DNA of 64,000 nt from Nomia melanderi (GCF_051020985.1 NC_134999.1:13149660-13213659); one strand, 5' to 3'; numbered from the stretch's first letter, positions 10,799 through 22,132 are shown. Notes: generated by a model from the letters alone, not told the origin. Numbers and translations: made by a program.

Positions 10799-11049
10799 TT
10801 AACCAGTTAAGTGTGGAATTTAATTTGAAAAATCTTTCATTGTGCGCGCAATAAAATCAAATAATGAAGCGTGAACTCATTAAATGCAGGCCAAATGCAC
10901 TTAAAATATATCCTAACGAAAAACTACAGCGAGACGAAGAGGAATTACATGTTTGTCTCAAAAAATAAATAATCCATCGTTGAAAAAGTTAGCATCATTA
11001 AGAGTTTTAAGATAACGTGTATACTCGTCAAACACAGTTAACTGGTTAA
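10799..11049 (+). mobile_element. TTAA element, family T4 (TTAACCAGTTAA)
   Basis: A 251-bp element with ends TTAACCAGTTAAGTGTG and CACAGTTAACTGGTTAA. The terminal repeat itself contains a second TTAA. It is the uninterrupted reference copy for the heavily nested element at 24238-25312. Confidence 0.83.
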
Positions 11050-11719
11050 TACTATTTGACGGTACATGGAAATAGTACTTTTACGTTTCTCGCATACAAT
11101 GTGTTAACAGAAGTGAGAAACCTATCGCATCGCTGCTAAAGACAATGCAAAACGGATGAACAGATATTTCAGAAACGAAAGGCAAAGCCATATCGTCGCA
11201 ATAGCTAAATACAAGGCAGTGATCATTCCACGGGTCAGCCAGCGTGAAGAAAGGAAAAATATCGCGGGGTCCGCGTTACGAGCTGTGAAATATCGATATA
11301 AAAAGGGAATGAAGTCCATTATATCCGGGGGCGACAATATAAGGGGTGACGTTACGACGGAAAGTTGTGAGCCAAGCAATTTCGTTCTTAGGACGCTGTA
11401 TTACAGCGCTGAATAAATCTTGAGCTAGCTACCTTACTCCGCGGACCTACTTAGAGATTATTATCAGTTACGATACGTGACAAAGTGCAAACCGTATCCC
11501 GCTTTCCTGAGCTTCCCTTGGCGATAAACTGAACATGCAAGATTACATGCTCGCCAGGCGATCAATTAGGGAGCTGTTTTCTACGTATTGATATACTTTC
11601 TTTGTAATCTGTAACTTCTTATGGGATTTTAAGTAGGTAAAAGGATATTCATATTGGGAGGAAAGGTTTTCTTACTGTGAGACGATTGAAGTTTGTATGG
11701 AGAACATTGTGAGGGTATA
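11050..11719. other. Intergenic stretch, no supported gene
   Basis: Slightly less AT-rich, with overlapping open frames of about 85 codons on both strands (11122-11416). Neither shows a domain, signal peptide or good gene context, so they are probably chance. Confidence 0.4.
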
Positions 11720-12202
11720 TTAACCCTTTGCACTTGAGGGGTGACTCCCATCATTTGATTTCAGGCAGTAAAACTATCAAATTTGATATTTAACCCTTTG
11801 CATTTGAAAAGCGACTCTCAGTCGCCACTTGAATGAACGAAGCAAAATTATAAAATAAAAGATTCAACATAAAATGTTGAATAAGGTATTAACACATGAA
11901 ACAGATATAAAACAATTCTGCCTCACAATTTATGCAAGATGTTTCTTTATGTAAGTTGTAAATAATATTGTTAATAATCGTCAGAAAATCATGAATGTTT
12001 GTAATGAAGAATATTGTTGAGTGCAAAGGGTTAATATTATACTGTGTATAATGTATCAATTTGAGAAATATTGAAATAAAATAGATTTGTTCCTCAATGC
12101 ACGTGTGATTTCTCTTTGAGTTAATTTCACAAAATATCGTCTTTACCTCGTCAGAAAAAGTTAAATATTTCTAGTGAGAAACTTCCGAGTGCAAAAGGTT
12201 AA
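11720..12202 (+). mobile_element. TTAA element, family T1, outer copy of a nested pair
   Basis: It starts TTAACCCTTTGCACTTGAG at 11720 and ends CGAGTGCAAAAGGTTAA at 12202. After AATTTGATATT it is broken by a sibling element at 11790-12034 and then resumes with TTAATATTATACTGTG. Removing the insert and one TTAA restores a unit of about 240 bp matching the 7528 copy. Confidence 0.9.
11790..12034 (+). mobile_element. TTAA element, family T1, inserted in a sibling
   Basis: A 245-bp copy with ends TTAACCCTTTGCATTTGA and TTGAGTGCAAAGGGTTAA, flanked on each side by TTAA of the host element. The empty site in the copies at 7528 and 36049 shows that insertion duplicated exactly TTAA. Confidence 0.9.
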
Positions 12203-13309
12203 TATTACGTTACTTGTACGTTGGGAAATCATTTTTTCATTTGAAAAGTGATTGATTGTTTGGCGTGATTACATGCACCTACAGGAATCATTTTAAAAGG
12301 AAAATGTACTTTTGTACGAGTACAAAGTAATAATAGAAATAAAATGGCGAAGCTGTTTGTTAATTCATACAGGAGTATTATTCTTTTTCGTTGCCTCTTC
12401 TTTAGAATTTATGCATTCCTTCTAATAAATGGAAATATAAATAATTATATGACGATTAGCAGGAATTTAAAGTTTAAGTTTGATTTTTCAAAGGATGTTA
12501 ATGAATAAAAGAAAAGAGAACGGAGTGTTATGAATTTCATTGGTATTCCGAGGATCCTTTTCCCAATGCCACCCTAAATTTTCTAAAGTGACGACTGGTC
12601 TCCAGGTGGCAATTGTAAACTTCAGAAATCACAGATTGCAATCATGCAGAAACTTCTCTAGTGATTATAATGTTGATATGAAAACCAGCTTTGCGCTTCG
12701 AAAGTTTTTATTGTTCTTCTCTCTTTCATTTCTGTTACTTGATTCTAGATGCAACTGGAAATTTTACCAAGAACGACGAAGCAAGCTTGAAATGAAAATT
12801 GCGATTTCAGACCGAACGCGCATGAAAAATTTACTTTCTTCTCATTCATTCGAAAGTGAGTATTAATGGAAATCTTGAATTGTAAAGAACTTTTTACTAG
12901 CGAGAGATCATTTTTAAATATCCCTCGGCGGCGTACTGTAATTTCCATTTAATCGTAAATGATGGATCAACGAGAGTAAATTTTAAGGTTACGAGCGAGC
13001 TATATTCGAAACAAATAATCTTACGATCAAGGCCACTGTTCCAGTTAGCAAGCCACTATCCCATTTCTCGTGTCTTAATTCTACTGACCTGTTCTCTGTA
13101 TTTCTGTGAACAAAGTAAGTTAACAGAGCGAAAGAATGAGAGCCGCGCTTAATTATTGACATTTGACGGTCAATATACCGCTGAACGAGTATAATAAATT
13201 CATTAGCAAATCAAATATGAAGACAGAATTTGCAATTCACAATTACAACAAAATACTGTTTCACAAGAATTTAAACAAATTAATATTCTGTTGAAATATG
13301 AATTGTTCA
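12203..13309. other. Intergenic, nothing recognised
   Basis: AT-rich. A plus-strand open frame at 12540-12866 has no recognisable motif and no splice context. No RNA gene was seen. Confidence 0.5.
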
Positions 13310-13590
13310 ATCATTCAGTTTAATATTGAATGTTAAGGATATAAAAGACTATTACCAAAGTTTATTATCAATACTCATTATTAGATGCTAAATATTAAAA
13401 TTACGCTTAAAGTTTAATATTAATACAATACAGATTTATCGTTAATATCATTAAATTAAACATGACCAATATTTATTATTAAATATCAAAGTTATCATTA
13501 AACTTGAATAACAACATAACATAGATTCATTATCAGTACAATTACATTAAACATGACCAATATTTATTATTAAATATTAAACATTAAATC
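13310..13590. repeat. AT-rich imperfect repeat, about 91-bp spacing
   Basis: The string ATTAAACATGACCAATATTT recurs at about 13455 and 13546, followed each time by ATTATTAAATAT. The rest of the stretch is made of ATTAAA and TAATATT variants. It looks like a decayed tandem duplication. Confidence 0.5.
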
Positions 13591-14075
13591 TCTTAAAACA
13601 ATTTAAAGAAAAGAAAGAACAAAAGAAACAACAAATCATTGTAAATGTGCTCAAGTGAATTTTTCTTGACGAAGAAAAGGAAGAGGAAAGATCGAAAGAG
13701 AAAGATTCCGATAAAAGATCGACGTACATCGTAGGCGGCAAGTTGCTTACGTTATTTAAGATAGAGGGTCGCAAACCATGTCTCTCTTTCCCTCTACCAG
13801 CTTGTCGACAGTCGAGATACGATCTGCTGTTCGCCGGGCCGAAAGGTGGCCAGGTGGAATTCTTCAGTTTCGAAAAATCGTCGACGTGTGCGACTGCTGA
13901 GTCGACGTTACGAGGACGACGAAATGTAAGGGTGTCTCGAGGCCGCGAAGTAGGCTCGAGGACGAGGGCCAACCACGATCGAATCCCGACGATTTTCTCG
14001 CTTTCCGTTCGGCTTGCTGCTGATTTGTCACACCCCTCGCAACCACTTAAAGGAGATCTAAATATGGGCTAGTAG
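13591..14075. other. GC-richer island, no supported gene
   Basis: Open frames run on both strands (13743-14072 plus, 13577-13972 minus). Neither product was recognised and the overlap suggests composition rather than coding. It could be regulatory or a noncoding exon. Confidence 0.3.
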
Positions 14076-14077
14076 TT

Positions 14078-14690
14078 TCATTTTAGGGATCACTGCCAAA
14101 TCTCTTCAATACTTTTACTTGAACACTTCGATGTATATCTGTCATATGCCTTTATTTTGGTAAAGTTTCATACGATTGTTTGGACAAATAAATAAATAGA
14201 ATAATTTGTAATGATTGATATAAATCAATGCAACTTAGAAATTTTCAATGCTAGAAGAAATAGAATAATTTGTTATAATTGATATAAATCGATACAACTT
14301 AGAAATTTTCAATGCTAGAAGAAATAGAATAATTTGTAATGATTGTTATAAATCGATACAACTTAGAAATTTTCAATGCTAGAAGAAAAAAAATTAACTC
14401 AGTTCGAACTTAATTTACTTTAGTTCATATTCAGTTTATTTCATTTTAAGGATCATTGCCAAATTTCTTCAATACTTTTATAGGAACACTTTGATGTATA
14501 TCTATCATATGTTTCTATTTCAGTAAATTTTTATATAATTATTTAGGCAAATAGATAAATAGAATAATTTGTAATGTTTGTAATGATTGTTCTAAACCGA
14601 TACAACTTAAAAATCTTCAATGCTAGAAAAAAACAATTTACCCCAGTCCGAACATAATTTATTTTCGTGTATATTCAGTTTATTTCATTA
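14078..14690. repeat. Direct duplication of about 250 bp, one copy with a 64-bp triplication
   Basis: The block beginning TTCATTTTAGGGATCACTGC at about 14078 recurs at about 14441 with AAGGATCATTGCCAAATTTC, and both run on to CTTCAATACTTTTA, GATGTATATCT and AATGCTAGA. In the first copy, a 64-base unit beginning ATAGAATAATTTGT is repeated exactly three times (14196, 14260, 14324). Confidence 0.85.
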
Positions 14691-15380
14691 GAATAACGCG
14701 ACTGAATAAATATATCAGCAGACCAACTATTCTTCAATTAAATTACTGTTCACATTCTTCGATACTTAATCTTCATTTCGTTGTATAAAATCATCAGTTG
14801 CCTATAATGTTTATTATTTAGTATTATTCATTCTACAAAGAATTCATCGCATATTTTAATATAATTATCGACACGATTGCAATGAATACATACAGTAGTA
14901 AATAGATTAATCAGAAGATTTTTCATTTGCGTAGAACGTGCGATGGGAACGTCATTACAGAGGTGAGAGGGGAAGCCTTAATTAATAGGTGTGGTATTAC
15001 ACACGAGGATCCACCGATCGCAATTTATTCCTCTTATAAATCAAGTTAACCGACGTGCACGAAACCCATGAAATCCGCGCCGAAGGTGGTAGGTAAGTTG
15101 TGGTTTGATTGACGGAAGCCAGTAAATGGGAGCATCGCTACCCCCGAGATGTCATACAGAGGTGTTGGAAACCCCCGCCGTTCGGCGTCCCATCAACGAA
15201 TGGTCGCGATAAGGGAGGCATTCCAGTATCCTTAACGGTAACATAAATTCGGATTTTCGAGACTTCGGTTCGGCCATTTTGGGGGACGCACGATTCTTTC
15301 GTAACCTTGACTAAATATTAGGGTGGATGGGAACTCGTTTCGTCTGAGCTTCGCTTTTACATCATCTTCTTAACTTTTAT
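14691..15380. other. Intergenic with a GC-richer island at about 14935-15310
   Basis: The island holds no long open frame and no recognised RNA. Sharp base-composition contrast with its surroundings makes it a candidate conserved noncoding or promoter segment. Confidence 0.3.
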
Positions 15381-15880
15381 TTTCATTTCTTGTCCACTTA
15401 TATATCATTGCTTCCCCTTTATCTTTTAATTAACACTATTAGTTTTAATACTATCCTCTTACATAACTATTCGATGTTATTAATTCGATTGGAAGTTAAG
15501 ATCATTATCCTCACTTTCTTGTATTTCATTTGTTGTATACTTATATATCATTTCCTCCCCTTTATATTTTAATTAACACTAGTATTTTTAGTACTATTCG
15601 CTTATATAACTATTGGATTATCTCATAAATAATGAATCTTTTTATTCTTGGAAATTAGGATCATTATTCTCACATCTTTGTTTTTCATTTGTTGTATACT
15701 TATGTATTATTTCCTTCCCTTTTTTATCTTTTAGTTAACACTGTTATTTTTACTAATATCGTCCTATATAACTATAGCATTATCTCATAAATAAAAAATT
15801 CCTTTATCCTTTGAAATTAACATTACTATTTTCATTTGTTGTATACTTATATATCATTCCTCCTCTTTTTATCTTTTTAC
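15381..15880. repeat. Tandem repeat, about 150-bp unit, three to four copies
   Basis: Units begin TTTCATTTGTTGTATACTTA near 15381, 15524, 15683 and 15830 (spacings 143, 159 and 147). Each continues with ATATCATT, a CCTCCCCTTT tract, TTTTAATTAACACT and CTCATAAATAA. The plus strand is pyrimidine-rich. Confidence 0.85.
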
Positions 15881-17210
15881 CAAGACTATCATTAAAGTTA
15901 TGTAAGACTATTATAAAATTTAATAAGACTTATACAACTATTGATTTAGTGTTGTATTTACCGGTTATGTAGTAATCGGTGAGCACATCGCAAGGTGAAT
16001 TCAATTTTTTTCATTTGTGTCTTGTATCGCCGTAGGTGCGCAAACTATCTGGGACTTTCGTTTCTGAGTTACGAACTGATAGTTCCGAGATGACAAAGCA
16101 CATCGCTGACCGATGCAATTAACTTCGTTATTCCAAGTTTCCAGCTAAACACTTCGTGGTCGAATATCCGTCGAGTGTGAAGTTAATGCATGTCATCTAA
16201 TACAAAGGGTGTAAATTACAGTAGTAGTTCATGGTTTAACTTTGATGTACACTGTTCGGTCGATAAATATTGAAGTTTCGATTTACGTTGAGAGAAGTGT
16301 AATTTGTCATAACGTATCGCTAAACGATATATTTTCATTATATTAATTACATAGATCGATATCATTATACTATTCACTACTATATAACATATACATTGAC
16401 CAAAGAAAATATTCGAGCAACAGTATTACAAATCTCGATTATTATAATAAATTTTATCTTACTAATACTATAACTACATTGTAATGATCTTCGTCAATTC
16501 TTATAATAATTCGTGTACACGTTGATACATTTTTCGAGAAACTCGTTTGCGTTGTGTACTCTAACTAAAGCAAAATCAGCAGAATAATTTCGAAAAATAT
16601 AAAAAAGAATTCATATGACATCACATATAAAACATACACGACGTAAAAATAAGGAAATTTTTGAAAAACGTTTCGAGAATAAGAAAAATGTTGGAAGAGG
16701 AACTTTCTTGATACCGAAAGCTGGGCAAATCCTTAACGAAGTTTTATTCTATTTTCGCGGGTAGAACATTCAGAAGGATCAGCTGTTATTTTCAAGAAAG
16801 GGGTAACAGAGAAGTATGATTAAAAGAGATAAAAAGAAAGAACTCATAAGACCCTCCTGGAACACACAACTTTTTTTCAATCTCTAACCAAACTCGAGTT
16901 ATAACGCAGCCCCATTGCGTGACTCGCCCCGTACACTATTACTCAGTCCCAAAGCCAATGTCGCGCGATACGAGATCCAGGGTAAACGTTAGCCGCACGA
17001 AGGAGAGGGTTGAAGGTGTAAACCTGATTACACGCTTACAGCTTCGTGTGCCACTGCGTATCAGGCAATCGTAAAGGTGCAGATACACTGACAAAAAATT
17101 CGCGAGATTTTCTTCTAATGACGACTTGCGAAAGTCTTCACGTTTCTATTTCGATTGATTTACTTTTAAACGCTGAACGTTACGTATTTCAGAAGGAAGA
17201 GGAAAGTTGG
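15881..17210. other. Intergenic; GC-richer segment at about 16900-17090
   Basis: Mostly AT-rich. The 16900-17090 segment is GC-richer without an open frame or RNA gene signature. Confidence 0.3.
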
Positions 17211-17629
17211 TTGACACATTGAGTACCAAGAACGAAAAATCTTGGTTCAATATAAACACCTAAGCAACTGAGTAACTGTGCTAATTGCTGCACAATTTGA
17301 AAAATATCAAATTTCTTAAGAACTGATTATTTGATAAAAATATGTTAAATAATAATAAAATGAGTTTTTTTGGTATATATATAATGAAAATATATATATA
17401 TATATATATATATTTGGTATATTTATATAATAATATAAATTGAAAATTGAAATTAAAAAAACATAAATTGTATGCATATAACGCAATTAGTCACGAAATA
17501 TTGAAATAAAATAATTCTATCCATTAACTCATGATATTTCTATTTAATAGGATCAATGGTTTAGTCAATGCTTCATTAGAAAATAATGAATAATATGCAG
17601 AGAGCAAACTTTCGAGTACACGGGCTTAA
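17211..17629. mobile_element. Possible decayed TTAA element holding a (TA)n tract
   Basis: The left end TTGACACATTGAGTACC and right end CGAGTACACGGGCTTAA are imperfect inverted copies. The interior GAAATATTGAAATAAAATAA matches part of family T1. A (TA)n microsatellite lies at about 17391-17413. The ends are degenerate, so this is tentative. Confidence 0.45.
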
Positions 17630-18339
17630 TCTTCACACATATTTGTTATAATAATGTAATTAGACACGGAATATAAAAATAAAATATTTTAATCTTTATT
17701 TTATTCGTATGTTTGTGCCCGATCTTCTGGTTTGGTTACTGAGTTACACACCCGGTGTGAAATTCGTCTCATCCATAATAGGTTAAGTTGTTCCTACGTC
17801 ACGTTCGGTGACGAGAATGACACGGTCGCGTTGAAAAATTTTCGGACAATCGCCTGGTAACCGTTATGATACCAATTAGTTCGTTTAATTGACGTTACAT
17901 TGTACGTCTCTCGGCGTATCAATCATTCCAATGCGGAACCAATTGATTCTGCATTTGGTTCCTCGTTGACTAGACACGGATTTCTGCCGCACAGATTGAT
18001 CTTAGCAGTTATTCACATTCGATGACTTCTTCGCTTATCTGCAACATCCTTTTTATCGAATTTTCCGAAGCTTTTTAATTGTAGGATTTTTCTATGGCTG
18101 TACAGATTGTCTGATGCAACTGGGTGAAAAAACATTGTTGAATTAATCTTTTTCTCTTCTTGTACGCGACAAATTGGAATAAAATGAGGCCCCGTAGTTA
18201 AAATAACGCGCGAGGAAGCCAGTCGACTAAAAATTCGAATTACTGTTATATTCCCAACTTTCGTGACACAATGTAGCATTGTATTTTCATGAGCTTGGCG
18301 AGTGTATTGTCTTTGTATTATTACATACATTATGAAATT
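17630..18339. other. Intergenic, nothing recognised
   Basis: A minus-strand open frame at 18013-18330 has no known motif. No element ends were identified. Confidence 0.45.
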
Positions 18340-18439
18340 ATTTATTCTTCATTTATTCTTCATACAATTATTTATTCTTTACTTATTCTTTATATAAGTA
18401 TTTATTCTTCACTCATTCTTTATACAATTATTTATTTTT
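18340..18439. repeat. 30-bp tandem repeat, about 3.3 copies
   Basis: A unit of ATTTATTCTT CATTTATTCT TCATACAATT repeats three times with a few substitutions, then a partial unit. It is pure AT-rich simple-sequence-derived DNA. Confidence 0.85.
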
Positions 18440-19849
18440 TAAATTATTTTATTCTTTGATAATCTATTACTTTAAGTATTTCATATTGATAATGACCGTT
18501 TATAGTTGATATAATAAGGTATCATTTTTTTAAGGAAAATAAGCTACTACTTTTTGCGAGAAATGTTTAATAGAACATACACTTTTGATCAGATTTTCAT
18601 CTGTGCAATCTTGACTACTCTGGCCCGCAGCATTATCATTTATGACGGGACTTGTAATGTCTCGTGAATTATTTATTCCCCAAGCATTTTAACTGTGATA
18701 CGTTCGTACGCGGAATATCCAGAGGAATCGATTTCCATTTGGTGTACCAATGAGAAATTCGTAATTTCTTGCAACTAAATGGTAACATGATTTGTCGTGG
18801 ATAGTTACTAATATTGCTAAAAGGTTCATTTATTTATCTTAAATATTAGCATTTTTACGAAACGCCATTGCACTTTGCAGCGTACTCTCTATCTCTGTAA
18901 GAGAAACAACAGAACGCGAAGAATAATTTTATAACATCCTTTATATTCGATATTCCCGAAACATATTTCGCCAAGAATGTCGCTTTACGTAGCATACAGT
19001 ATTACTTTTTTACGATTGCGGTTGGAGAAGTTTCATTTGAACGGATGACAATACGCCAAACTGAATTAAGTGTATCAATTTCTTATGAAATCAATTTCAA
19101 TATGAAACATATGCACTTGACAAGGCTTGACGTGGACACGTGCATTAACCATGAATATATATCCGTCGAATTTGTTACTAACTGCGTTTACAATAATTTC
19201 GTAAAGTGTACATTGTAATTTAAATTACTTCATCGTTGCAACAGTAAGTCGATATTTCCAAACGTGCATACTGATTAATGAGAAATTTAGTCACATACAT
19301 TAAAATATTCCTAATGTAAATATATAACATTATAAATATTACTATAAGCGAAAAACTAAATTTTCTTGTAGAATATTTAAATTGCAAATTCTTAAATTAA
19401 TCTTATAGGTTCTCTTATTTGGCCATCAGCGTCGCAGTAAAAGCGAGATTTCGAAAGTGTTAATTTGTTTAAATGATTATCGTATTTACCCGTGAGTAAC
19501 TTATACTTTCCTTTTTCAGATTTCAATTTTAGATATAGTCCTATATAAACCCTGCGATAAAACATTTTGACGAATTTTTCTCCTACCGGCTTAGATTTCG
19601 GTGTCACGTGAAATCGGTGAACGGTATTGGAATCCTCATCCCCATTTTGAAAGGCCGTAAATTCGGTTGGCTGTCAGCTACAGCACCAAATACAAAAATG
19701 ATGTAGTTACGGTCATGACAATGCACTAATGACTGGCGAATGTTTAAAAATATACGCTCAGGGAGGAACATTATTCATCTATTCGCGTGATTGTCACTTC
19801 CTAAATGGAATTGTCTTCTCTAAAAGTAATAAAAAATATAAGACAAGAT
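18440..19849. other. Intergenic, nothing recognised
   Basis: AT-rich. A 71-codon minus-strand open frame at 19392-19607 shows no known motif and no splice context. Confidence 0.5.
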
Positions 19850-20005
19850 TGTTTTCAGTTTCTCCATTCATTGATTATAGTATTTAAGTGAAATTATTTA
19901 TTTTCAAAATTATTTTGAATATTCAATGCTTTCAAGTTATTAATAATTGCAACGAAAGAAAACCGAAACCAGTCATTTCGACTTGTAAGGTAGTTCTAAT
20001 GTTAA
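19850..20005 (+). mobile_element. Right part of a TTAA element, family B
   Basis: It shares with 21866-22044 and 37734-37953 the sequence TTTTCAGTTTCT, GATTATAGTATT, TATTCAATGC and CAGTCATTTCGACT. It ends AGGTAGTTCTAATGTTAA at 20005. The left terminus is lost. Confidence 0.7.
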
Positions 20006-20348
20006 TCATTATTTTTCATTCATTAACGTGCACTTCTCAGTTTTGCAAAAATTCCAGAAACAATTATTATTGACATCATGTGACGATTTTGATTTTTTAG
20101 TCACGAAACAGTAATAATTAAATTCGAATACCATAACCAGTCACTCAGATAAACAAACACATTCATGTGAACACGTAAACAACACATTGAATGAATGCAA
20201 GTAAAAAACAATTGATTTGAATTACTATAATTTTTTAGATTTACCAATAAACATTTCCAAACAAAACCTCCATACAAGGAGTACACTAAAGTATCCTCGG
20301 CAACTCATAAAACGTTTGAATACAAAAAGAAATCCAAAAAATTCCAAC
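20006..20348. other. Intergenic, nothing recognised
   Basis: AT-rich. No gene or element was seen. Confidence 0.5.
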
Positions 20349-20592
20349 GCTCACAAGCACAATGTCCTCGACAGTCTTCGATCACCATAAGAAAGCAAAG
20401 AAACCAAAAAATAAAGCAAAAAGAAGAGGAATCGTTGCAACCCTAAATCTTCCATCTCGATGGAAAAAGAAATGCAAAAGCTGCCAAAGCTCGCAACTAC
20501 GGTGTCCTCGGTAGTCTTCGATCACGAAAAAAAGCAAACAAACGGAAAAAAGAAAAAGAAGAGGAATTGCATGTTGCAGTCCTAAATCTTCC
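20349..20592. repeat. Tandem duplication, about 140-bp period, upstream of a TATA box
   Basis: Two copies (20349-20454 and 20489-20592) share CTTCGATCAC, an A-rich tract of AAGCAAA and AAGAAGAGGAAT, and CCTAAATCTTCCA. They end about 180 bases before the TATAAA at 20776, so they could be promoter-proximal elements. A long minus-strand open frame across them is probably due to the A-rich composition. Confidence 0.8.
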
Positions 20593-21017
20593 AACGGCGG
20601 CCGAGGAGAGCCGGCGAGAAGGCGTGAAAGATTAGATTTGAAATATGAAACGCGGAGCATCGATATGACGCGCGATCGGAGCACGTGGTTGGTTCCCGCC
20701 GTTCGCCGGACCAAGGAGCCCGGTGGACGCAGCTTAGGCGGCCGATCTGCGCAGGCACAGGTGCAAGTTCGAGGGTATAAAGAGGAGAAACCGGAGCCCG
20801 CTGCGCGCACTTTGTGCTTCATCTGTCCGTCATTCACGTCGCACGCTCGTTGTATCGCCAGTGATCCGTTCCGCTTCTGCGATTTAATCCGCCCCGAACG
20901 TGCTCCGCCGGAAGCATCAGCCCGCGGCACTACCCCCGACCGCACGGAAGAAAAAGGGAAACAGGAAGCTCGCAGGCTCAGCCAAGTAGGTGGAAACTCA
21001 TTACCATGGCGGACACT
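20593..21017 (+). other. GC-rich island, possible 5' noncoding exon
   Basis: One of the most GC-rich parts of the window. Open frames run on both strands, which is expected of GC-rich DNA, and neither product was recognised. An ATG in good context (ACCATGGCGGACAC) at 21005 is cut off at once by a TTAA element at 21018, so any reading frame from it would now run into transposon DNA. Confidence 0.3.
20776..20781 (+). promoter_or_regulatory. Putative TATA box
   Basis: GGGTATAAAGAGG sits in a GC-rich island. A start near 20805-20812 would begin in CGCGCACTTT, a loose initiator match. Downstream, 20810-20985 is GC-rich with possible donor CAA|GTAGGT at about 20985, consistent with a noncoding first exon. 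No coding exon that it could serve was found in the window. Confidence 0.35.
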
Positions 21018-21092
21018 TTAACACTAGAACTACCGAGCAGTTCAATTCACCTTTAAACATTTTTCTGTAGAAACCGTAGAAGTGCGTTTTGA

Positions 21093-21544
21093 TTAACACA
21101 TTCGCTATCAGCGTCACATATTTGACGGCAATAATGTTGTATTTTACACAAAGAAAATTAACCCTTCGCGGACGAATGTCGACATTTCGGAGCGATAAAG
21201 TGATCATGTTTCGAAGACTAAGTCGCAAACGAATGATTTAATTATTCGAATCGCAAGAGATCAGCACGTAGTTTCTGTTTTTTTTCTATTTGAGCACTTG
21301 GTATATATTTTAGCTTCATGTGTTGAAGGTTTTGTATATTCCAAAGAACCTCCGTTCGCAAAGGGTTAAATTATTCCTATAAACATTGTTATTTAACGTT
21401 ATAAGCTACCGCATTATGTTTGGGGACTCGCTGACTCGTTTTAGTTTTATTTCTTCAGTATTTTGTTTAGATTTGTTGAATCGGATAGAATATTACAACG
21501 GCGGAGGTCGTCACCGAAACAAACGCTGGTAGCGTACGTGTTAA
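21093..21544 (+). mobile_element. TTAA element, family M, middle layer
   Basis: The ends TTAACACATTCGCTATCAGCG (trimmed: TTAACACATTCGCTATC) and CGCTGGTAGCGTACGTGTTAA (trimmed: GTAGCGTACGTGTTAA) are inverted copies of each other. Parts of the interior (TTATTTAACGTTATAAGCTA; GACTCGTTTTAGTTTTATTT) match 7775-7890. Confidence 0.78.
21158..21369 (+). mobile_element. TTAA element (TTAACCCTTCGCGGACGAA), innermost layer
   Basis: A 212-bp unit with ends TTAACCCTTCGCGGACGAA and CCGTTCGCAAAGGGTTAA. Its interior is unlike family T1, although the first bases agree. It occupies the same host TTAA that family T1 occupies in the 7457 composite. Confidence 0.8.
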
Positions 21545-21688
21545 GATATCAGTTAAGTTATATTTGAATTTGTATATTAATCAATCAACTATTTTAATCA
21601 TTTCTCGAAGAAGTATCTATATGTTTTCAATTATTGTGAAAGAATACATGAGGGATGGGTCATTTTGACCCATCTGGTGACTCTAGTA

Positions 21689-22132
21689 TTAACCCCTTGC
21701 CCTACGATTTCTTCCACAACCGAGCTCGTTCTAATTATTCCGTTGTCAATGAATCGTCAGACATAAAAGGATCGCATACAGTTCTTAGGTCTTCGTTTGC
21801 TCCGATGATTAGGAATTAGGAAAATATTTCATTTGAACTCGATGGAATAGAATGAAATGTACTGTTTAACAGTAGATCTACCGAAAAATTGTAAATCGAT
21901 TATTTTCAGTTTCCTTGGATATTTGTTATAGTATTCAAGTAAAACTATTTTCAAAATCACTTCGAATATTCAATGCTCTTAGATACGCATTAGGGAAGAA
22001 TCCGAAGTCAGTCGTTTTGATTGGTACGGCAGTTCTAGTGTTAATTATTTCTAAATTGCTACAAATTAGTTGCTGACTTCCCTGGGAAATCTGCCTCACC
22101 TGTATGACACGATATTGCGGGCAAGGTGTTAA
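21689..22132 (+). mobile_element. TTAA element, family T5 (TTAACCCCTTGCCC), sharing a TTAA with its neighbour
   Basis: It starts TTAACCCCTTGCCCTACGA at 21689, the same TTAA that closes the previous nest, and ends GCGGGCAAGGTGTTAA at 22132. It contains a family B element at 21866-22044. Confidence 0.72.
21866..22044 (+). mobile_element. TTAA element, family B, nested
   Basis: The ends are TTAACAGTAGATCTACCG and CGGCAGTTCTAGTGTTAA. The interior includes TTTTCAGTTTCC, TGTTATAGTATTCAAG, TATTCAATGC and CAGTCGTTTTGATTGG, matching 19850-20005 and 37734-37953. Confidence 0.8.

Larger units (their letters stand above)
21018..21692 (+). mobile_element. TTAA element, family C, outermost of a three-layer nest
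   Basis: It starts TTAACACTAGAACTACCGAG at 21018 and ends GACTCTAGTATTAA at 21692. Near the right end a perfect hairpin has arms GATGGGTCA and TGACCCATC around TTT (21654-21674). It is interrupted by a second element (21093-21544), which is itself interrupted (21158-21369). Confidence 0.82.

Noticed and set aside
20382..20945. 187-codon minus-strand open frame
   Set aside because: It runs across an A-rich tandem duplication and a GC-rich island. The product is low-complexity and unrecognised, and the opposite strand is also open.
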